Below are positions 21,401 to 30,400 of a stretch of DNA of 64,000 nt, one piece after another. The position numbers and the translations under genes were made by a program. A model generated the notes under the pieces. The model was not told the DNA's origin and ran no database searches. It saw only the letters and a list, made by a program, of their open reading frames with translations. Source of the DNA: Merluccius polli (lineage: Eukaryota; Chordata; Actinopteri; Gadiformes; Merlucciidae). The first letter of the stretch is position 1. The number at the start of each line of letters is the position of its first letter. Location: assembly GCA_030340625.1 (NCBI GenBank), contig JAOPHQ010002390.1, positions 1 to 64,000 on the forward strand. The letters are read 5' to 3'.

Positions 21401-24400
21401 CATGGTACAATCTAAATTTGAAGGTCTGATCACTAACGTTACCACTGCTAGTTTGTGTGGCTAGTTATTTTTGTCTAGCACTACTTACACTCTGCTTTGT
21501 GAAAAAGCGTCTAATGTCCTGTTTCTTCTTCTTCTTGGGTGGCATATCTGATCTATAAAGTACAAAAAGGGGCAAACATGTACATGTTGAAGAGCAAAGG
21601 GAATATTAAAATGTTTTACTCTGGCCTTTTGTGGGGTATGTATTGGCAGACAGCCCCGGTAACTTACTGTTGGACTAGTCCCATTGAATGGGACTAGTCC
21701 CCTACGTCCCCCCCTAAACCTACGCCAGTGGTATTACCCCACACTTCCACTTTTACAGTAACTCAAATAGGGGCAAAACAGTGTACAGTACAGTGTATGC
21801 AGTGATTTTATATTAATTGTGTCTTACTTTGACTAGTATCCCTACACATCGTGCCAATTTTGAGTGTACATGAGTGACCTGAGGTTTCCAGCTGAGCTTG
21901 TGGTCTATTATTACACCCAGAAAGGAGTTCTCAAACACCCTTTTCGGTTTTGATATTATCAATCATTAGTTCAATGTGTGTGTTTGCTTGTGTGTTACGT
22001 TTGCCAAAAACCATAAATTTGGTTTTCTTTACATTGAGTGATAATCTATTTATATCAAACCACAATTTCAACTTGGTTAGCTCATTAGAGACAACCTCCA
22101 ACAACTGTTTGAGGTTCCCTCCTTCACAGAATACATTTGTGTCATCAGCAAAAATCATGTTTTTCAGGATCATAGAAGCATTACTTACATCATTTATATA
22201 TATAATAAATAGTTTTGGTCCCAAAACTGTTGGTGATGGCTTTCATGCTAAATAAATTATGTTTGTTGTTGCAGTTTGTTCTGATTGTCGGAGACTCCCA
22301 TCTACAAGCCATTGTAGATGGTGTGGTCCAGATGCCAGAGGAACCCTTTACCTTTGGTGTCATGTCGACCCCAGGGGCTGCTGCCTCTGCACTGCGGACC
22401 GAGGTGCTGAACGCTGTGCTTCCTCGGATCCCTGACGCCGTTTGTCTTCTGGCGCCCAGCAACAACCTGACAGCCAGCAGGACCATCGACGAAGCTGCCG
22501 TCGACTACGTCAAGCTCCTGCTCACCATTCGCAGCCGCTGGCCCAACGTAAGCTTTTTTTCATGTCTTGCTTGCTTCTTCATTCTTAATAAAAGTAGTAC
22601 ATTAGCTAGTCTAATTAGTTTGAATGAGCTTTTAAATAATAATGCATGTATTGTAACCTGTGTGTGACTTGATGAAATGAACAACGTTTTTGTTTTCTAC
22701 AGGTTTTTGTTGTTGACTTCCCTCCTCGTCTGAACTGTGAGGTGTCTTACCAGGACCTCCTTCGTCAGGAATACTACCGCGCGTCTGCGCGCATGGGTAC
22801 GTAAAAAAGTTCTTCGATAAAATGTAGTTACATTTTTTAAATGTTGTGTTCTCTGCAAGCTGTTTGAATAAAAATGTACCTGAATATGCATTGAGGTTTA
22901 GTAATGCATAAAAAGTGACCCTTACATGTATGGAGATTATAATGGCTGATTTTTATTTTTTAGGTGTGAAGTACTTCTCAGCTGTGGAGTACTTCCCCCT
23001 TACCCAGCCTCAGCTGTGGAGCACAGATGGTGTAAGTAGAATATCCTTGTGTGAATCTGCAGCTGCTTTTTTGTGGGTAAAACTTTGTCCATGTAAATTA
23101 ATTTGGTTATGTCATTTCTGCAGGTCCATCTGAGCGATGACCAGGGGATGGGGATCCTCGTCCAACTTCTGTGGTCCGCCGCTATGAAGGAATTTGAGAC
23201 ACCACCACCAGCACCCCGGGTCTCTCCCAGGCCTTCACCGCCAGTTAGGAACTTCTCTCCTAAGCTGGTTGTGACGGGAGAGGCCCCTGCTCCACGGTCA
23301 CCTGACCCCTTTCAGTGGGAGCTGGCTAGTGATGACCGCAAGGTAATTGTTACAGCGTAATGTGTATTAGACTTTGTGAAAATTAGATTTTTTTTCTCAA
23401 CTGGTTTACAATTTGTTCACACACACAATTTTTCATTCCAGATGAGCCAGCCTCGTGAACGTTCCCAGTCCCTACCACGGACCAGGATGACTCAGCAGCA
23501 GGTTTGTTATTTTTCAAATACTTCTTTAGGATGTCTTAATTGGTTATTAATGTATACTTTGTGTATTTGATAAGACATATTGTCAGTGGATTTTGCTCTT
23601 TGTTTCACAGGCGGATGAGAGCTCCTTTCCACTGAACCCAGTCTGGTTCAGCAGCACAGCATTGGATGCTATGGAGGAAGTCTCTCCTTCGAATCTGTCT
23701 TCCCCAGTGGACTACCAGCCCTCTCCAAGGCACAAGAGGGTAATTTGAGTGATTTACATTTTATCTATTATTTTAGGGTTTGTTATAACTGTTACCTGAT
23801 TCCCAACAGTCAATACTGCTTTTCAAAATAAGCATTGATGCTAATCAAATGGTAAAACAATGGCTAAACAATGGTAGTTGAACAAACTCAAGCTATTCTC
23901 AAACATATTTGTAATGTATATTCAGTGGGTGACTTGTGTAACTGTAATAATTAAAGCTTAATTGGTATGTTTTCTTTCATTGTGTAGGTGGCCTCCTCAG
24001 TGTCAGCCAGACAACCAAGGGCCACAGCTACATCCCCCCGCCGCCACCACGTATGCTACTTTTTCTCACAACTAACACAAACACCATACACTTCCGGAAT
24101 ACACACTAGACTGTCTAGATTATCCACAGTCTGGAGTGTAATTTTTTTCGTCATCTGTCAACAGCTGTTTGGATCACCCCCAACCAGGTTTTCCTTGAGT
24201 TCGGAAGCATCAACCCCATTCTGTTCACCGGTTACAAAGGTAAATTTCACTCCACCTGAATAACGTGTATTGTTTCAAGTTGTTAGTTTCACTGAATGTG
24301 TTGTAATGTGTTCTCAGATGGCCAAACTCAAGACACCTTCCCCAACCACTCCAACCTGGACCATTACAGATGCAGGCTGCGACCCTCCCTCCCCAGCTAA

Positions 24401-27400
24401 GGTATTTTCTTCCCTCTCCAATCCACACACAAACTGTTGTACGGTACAATGAACTACATCTAAATGAAACTATGGCCCACGTTAAATCTCTGAAACCATT
24501 ATCTTTCTCTGCATTTCACAAATGCCGTTGAGTAATTCAAATTGATTTGGTAAACTCTTTTGTTTCACCATAGTCCATTATGTTGCCTTATCTGTAAAGA
24601 TTCATTGGTATTATCTTGGGGTGCACGATAATTATCGGGCCGATAACATAAATTATTACGTCATTCCGATAAGTCTGATATCATGACGAATAGCCCCGAT
24701 AACATTATAATATAACATTATATATAATGTCAGCACGGCAGCGCCCCGCTCCCACTGGGACACCTGAATGGTCTGCAGTGAATCATGCGTGGGCATAATC
24801 CGAAAAACTCTTTCTGCCTCATGTCGAAAAATAACTCGTTACTCGGTCATAATTTTGGTAGTTGCTGACTTGAATTGATATCCACCGTATTTCTACACAT
24901 GTTACACATACACAATAGAGACATGAACTTAAAAAGGCCGAAAGAACGACTAGCAAATGTGGGAACGGGGAATTTCTGTCACGCTGTGAATGAAGCACGG
25001 CATGCTTACGTTTGAAAACAGACAACATGGCGTCAATTGTGGGGATTTTTTTTTTTGAGAGGCTTGCCAATAGTTTTGCATTGGAAAAAATGAATATCTC
25101 CATTTAAAGAGTCAAAAGTGTTTTTGTACCACAACCGTTTTAGTATTGTTTAGGCTTAAAATTCTTACATAAATTGGGGCGTGGTTACGTTGAGTGACAG
25201 GTTCACAGACAGTTACCGTTAAGTACACTCTCACTAAAATCCAAGATGGCGCAGTTCAAATGCCCGTAGTAGGATCACAAATCAGACTCCCCCAAACTCT
25301 ATGGGTGCAGCGCGATGCAGCTGTGTTTCTACTGCAGACATTATACTTAATGGCCATTTGTACCTCCATATAACGCCACTTTGAAGAAAGCTGAACTGTC
25401 CCCCTAACTCTAACCCTAATCCTGCATTATTTATACTACTAGCACTACAATAATAATAATAATAATATGTGAAACAGAGTAATGCTAATGGTAGCAATCC
25501 TTTTTTAACATAATTTCAGGGTCCAGCCAGGACAGAGCAACTTTTTGAAACTGTGAGGGCCAGTCATAGTCAGAACGACAGGCGATACAAAAGATTCTCC
25601 AGAAATCACCAGTGCACCTGCATGTCCCTGACTTTCCTGGCTTACCAGAATGAGGGCAGTCAGTTCAACAGTACTGCCCTCGACAAAGTGATGGCAGATG
25701 GAGACTCACTCTATGTTGGAATTAAACAGCAGCTAATTCTGGACAAAACATTCCAAGGAAACAACCTGACATTAGAGGAAATGCCAAAACAGGTGCTGAC
25801 ACACACAAACATGTACGATATCAAAATGTCTTTTGCCAGACTAGGCCCCCTTAAAGCCCAAGCACCCAGCCCAGGAAGTCAGCGGTGGGGGCTGTCCCTT
25901 GCCACACAGCTAGAGTGTCTGTCGGCAGAAGTCAGCCAAGCTTTGATCGTGGTATCTCCAGAGTGCATTGCAGTTTTCCGTGACAAATCAGGGAGGTATG
26001 GAGTCTTTGATTCACACACAAGAAATGCAGCAGGCATACCACACCGCTACGGAACTGCAATCATGATGACCTTTTCTGAGCTCAGTGACCTGGCTGACCA
26101 TCTGAACAAAGTATTTAAATGGCGCGGAGCTGATGCCACTTATGAGTTTGTGCCTGTTTCATTTGACGCTGTCAGTTCCAGTGAACATTGTCAACCATTA
26201 GCTGACTCAACCAAAGACACCCAGTCTGAAACTCTCCCCTGCACTCCCCAAGCAGAGGTTCCGACAGCTGACATCAACTTTTCCTCAACCCCACAAGTTG
26301 TCCCACAAACAGCAAGTGTCTCCAAGCTGAATACACAGCGACGACAAAAAGCCAGACGGAAGGCAATTGCCAGCAAAGACCAACATGCACCATTGTCTTG
26401 TGAACTGAAGAGGAAAAGAACCACTAAACACGATGGAAACAAGTATGCCAGCTGTCCAGAATTTAGAATGAAAAAGGTTCAGGTTGCGAAAACTACATAT
26501 GCACAAAAAAGTCATCATCAACAGCGACTGTTGTCCTTTAAATGTTATTATTCAGATCCCCAAGTTCAAACCAAAAAGAAGGAAACAAACATCGGAAGAT
26601 ACAGGACAGATCCAACTTTCCAGAACAAACAAAAGAAAATTATAACTGACAGGTACAGGATGGATCCTGCTTTCCAAAGCAAACAGAAAAAACACGTAAC
26701 TGACAGTTACAGGACAGATCCAGCTTTTCGGAACAAACAGAAAAAATACGTAACTGACAGTTACAGGACAGATCCAGCTTTTCGGAACAAACAGAAAAAA
26801 TACGTAACTGACAGTTACAGGACAGATCCAGCTTTTCGGAACAAACAGAAAAAATACATAACCGACAGTTACAGGACAGATCCAGCTTTTCGGAACAAAC
26901 TGAAAAAATACATAACCGACAGTTACAGGACAGATCCAGCTTTTCGGAACAAACAGAAAAAATACATAACCGACAGTTACAGGACAGATCCAGCTTTTCG
27001 GAACAAACAAAAGAAAAATATAACTGACAGATACAGGATGGATCCAGCTTTCCGGAGCAGACAGAAAATGTGCATGAAAACACATTATGCATCCAACCAG
27101 AGCTACAGGCAAAAGAAACTGCAACATCGTCTTAACTTAAGATATCATAATGACCCAGAGTTTAGACGACGTTGCATTCAACGCGTTAGCCAGAAAAGAC
27201 TAACCAAACTGGCCACTAATGCTGCCTTTTGCATTCATCACAAGATACAAAAAGCACTTAGAATTAGAAGAAAATACAGACGCATTGTTACCCACCACCA
27301 GGAATCTCCCCTGGCCCTGACGGATCCTGTGATGGCAGCAGCCATAGCGTCCTTCCGTGAAACAATTAGACATGGACCCACATATGTTTGTACAGTCTGT

Positions 27401-30400
27401 AACAGAACAATGTTCCCCAATCAGGTCAAGCTATGCAAGAGAGGCAAATATAGCAAACACAATAAAATGGCAGCCGCATGCTTGACAGGAAACTATGTTC
27501 ATGTCTGTGATGATGACTGCACTTCCCCCTGCTCTGTTCCACAAGAAAGAGTTGTGGAGTGGATCTGCTACACGTGTGACAACCACCTGAGCAGAGGCAG
27601 AATTCCATCCACTGCAGTAGCAAACAATCTAGAGTTAGCACCCATCCCCCCAGAATTGGCTATACTTAATGTGCTTGAAAGGCAGCTCATTGCTAAAATC
27701 CTGCCTTTCGCTAAAATAATCGCTCTGCCAAAAGGACAACAGAGGGCTGTACACGGAGCTGTTGTGTGTGTTCCATCAGAGATGGAAACGGTCGTAAACA
27801 GTCTCCCAAGGCCCAACGCTGAAGCACAGCTACTGCAAGTAAAACTAAAAAGACGCATTAAATACAAAGGCCACCAGCACTTCTACACCGTCAACATGAA
27901 GAATGTGCTAGCTGGCCTGGCTAAACTCAAACAGCTACATTCTGAGTATAAAGATGTGTCTATTGATGACAGTGCCACTTATGAGAGTCTACAAGATGAT
28001 GAAGAAGACTCACAGCACAACACTGCTGTTGCTGCGCAGCCAGAGCAGCACAGCACCCCAGAGCAGCACAGCGACACAGAGGAAAATATGGAGGCTGACA
28101 TAGACCTAGAAGAGCTGTTCAATAGCCAAAATGAGCCAGACCAGTCTAATGTTGCAGCACAGACAGAGCAGAGTGACAAGGAAGCAGACAAAGAAAAAGA
28201 GGAGCTGAGACCTGGTCTGGCTCTGGACACCTGCATGCAGCCCCCGGACATTGCACAGGAAATCCTTTCGTATGGTGATGGAATTTTCAGCATTGCACCC
28301 GCCCAAGGCAACAAACCAGTAGGTTTCTTCACCATACCAAAATTAGAAGCCATGGCCTTTCCTGTGCAGTTTCCAACAGGACAGAACACTTTGGATGAAG
28401 TCAGAAAAGTCAACCTGTCCCCCAGCATGTACTTTAATGCTAGGCTATTTGCTGCAGATACACGGTTTGCCAGTGACCAAAGCTACCTTTTCTTTGCGCA
28501 GTTTGTCACAGAGACACACTTGGCCACAAGCAGTATGTCTATTCAAATGCGCAAAGGAAAATCCAAAAGCAAGGACGGCCGCAGAGTTAACAACTGGATG
28601 CTGCAAGACAAAGTAGAGCTGGAGAGACTTATTATGGACAAGGATGCAACACGATTCATGCAACCCCTCAGAGGCACTCCAGCTTATTGGGAGAAAACGC
28701 TGAGAGATGTCCACGCAATGGTCAGGCAGATTGGCAAACCGACATTTTTCCTGACGTTCTCCGCTGCTGAGATGAGATGGCCTGAAATCGTGGAGGTCAT
28801 TAAAGCTCAGCAGGGTGAACTAGGGGACTTTTCAGAGCTCGATTGGAACGCCAAATGTGACATTCTGCGCAGCAACCCCATCACAGTTATGCGCATGTTT
28901 GAAAAGAGAGTAGACGCTCTGATGACCAGCCTCATCCTCTCACCAGCAAAGCCCATTGGTGAAGTAGAGGATTACTTTTACCGTGTGGAGTTTCAAGCCA
29001 GAGGAAGCCCACACATTCACATGCTGGTCTGGATCAAAGATGCACCCGAGTTTGAAGACGATCCTGACAGCGTCGTCGTCAAATTCATCGACGAGTACAT
29101 ATCGTGCAAGATGCCTGACCCCGAGAGAGACCCAGAGCTTCACAAAATTGTATCTGAGGTTCAGGTGCACAGCAGGAAACATTCAAAATCATGCAAAAAA
29201 GGCAATGTTTCCTGCAGATTTGGCTTCCCTAAACTGCCCATGGAAAAAACAATTATCACCAGGCCACCCACTGTAGACAGCAATTCGGATGAAAACCCAG
29301 ATCCAGCTGCACAATTGAAGGCACAGAAGAGACAGCTATTAAAGATGCAAAGGGAAGCCAAGTCAAAGCTTCAGCCACTAAGAGAGTTGCTCATGCAACC
29401 AGACGCCTCGTTCAGCAGCTTCTCAGACATGCTCCGCCAATGCAACATGACAGAACAAGAGTACCTGATACACGTCACCAATCTGACAAGCCACTATGTA
29501 GTGATGCTGAAGCGTGATCCAAATGATTGTTGGATCAACGGCTACAATCCGGACCTGCTACGAGCCTGGAACGCCAACATGGACATCCAGTACGTTGTCG
29601 ACGACTTCAGCTGCATAATGTACATGATGTCCTACGTTTCCAAGCCAGAGCACGAGATGACCGAATACCTCAACTCGGTCATCAAAACCGTCAAAAAATC
29701 CAAGGTCAATGAGCACGATGAGATGAAGCAGATCATGCAGGCCTACGCAAAGCACAGAGAGGTCAGCGCTCAAGAAGCTGCAGCTCGCACTTGCAGCTTA
29801 CCCCTGAAAAAGTGCTCCCGTTCCGTTGTGTTCCTTCAGACTGATGAGGACGGTCTGAAAATGAGTCACCCCATCAACAGACTCAAACACATGGAACCAG
29901 ATTCGGAGGCGGTGTGGATGTCAGGAGTGCCTGAAAAGTACTTAGACCGACCTGTCGGACGACCGTTCGAAGGTATGTGTCTGGCTGAGTTTGCATCAGA
30001 GTACAGGGTAGTGTATGGCCAGCAGGCTGAAAGCAAAAGTGCCATTCCTCTCCTCCATGACAAAGGGTTCATTCAGAAGAGAACTGTAGGCAAACCAGCC
30101 ATCATCAGATTTGCTCGCTTCTCAGAAAAGAAAACGCCAGAGAAGTTCTATAGGCGGCTGCTAAAGCTTTATCTCTCACACAGATCTGATGGTGAGCTGA
30201 CTGATGAACAATACCCCACTTATGAACAGTTTTACAAGTGCGCTAAAAGGAGTTATTGCGACATCAGATGTATTGTAGACGCCAACAAGAAACGATACGA
30301 AGGAGGAGGCAAAAACATTGACGCAGCACTCCAACAGTTTCAGCAGTGTGGTGCAGTTCTTAATGCTTGGAACACCTTTGCACCCGAGGTGGAACTGGAC

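Larger units (their letters stand above)
19107..22222 (-). mobile_element. 5'-truncated LINE in Helentron intron 3, antisense
   Basis: A non-LTR retrotransposon on the minus strand. Its 3' end is the (TGAT)n tail at about 19,107-19,118. The C-terminal region lies at 19,493-19,837 (VCGVKLWNNLPDKIKD, a typical ORF2 end). The reverse-transcriptase part lies at 21,931-22,222 (YINDVSN, then FADDTNVF, the catalytic YADD-type box). It is cut off just upstream of the RT B block, hence 5' truncated. A hAT element (19,915-21,730) splits it. A CR1/L2/Rex-like clade is likely. The same LINE is in intron 3 of the other Helentron copies. Confidence 0.8.

Noticed and set aside
26595..27080. CRISPR-like array
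   Set aside because: Repeats are directly adjacent with no unique spacers, and the unit is an in-frame protein repeat.
26552..27127. Long minus-strand open frame opposite the 54-bp repeats
   Set aside because: It is the antisense shadow of the repeat within the Helentron exon; periodic sequence stays open in several frames. It has no independent start context or family.
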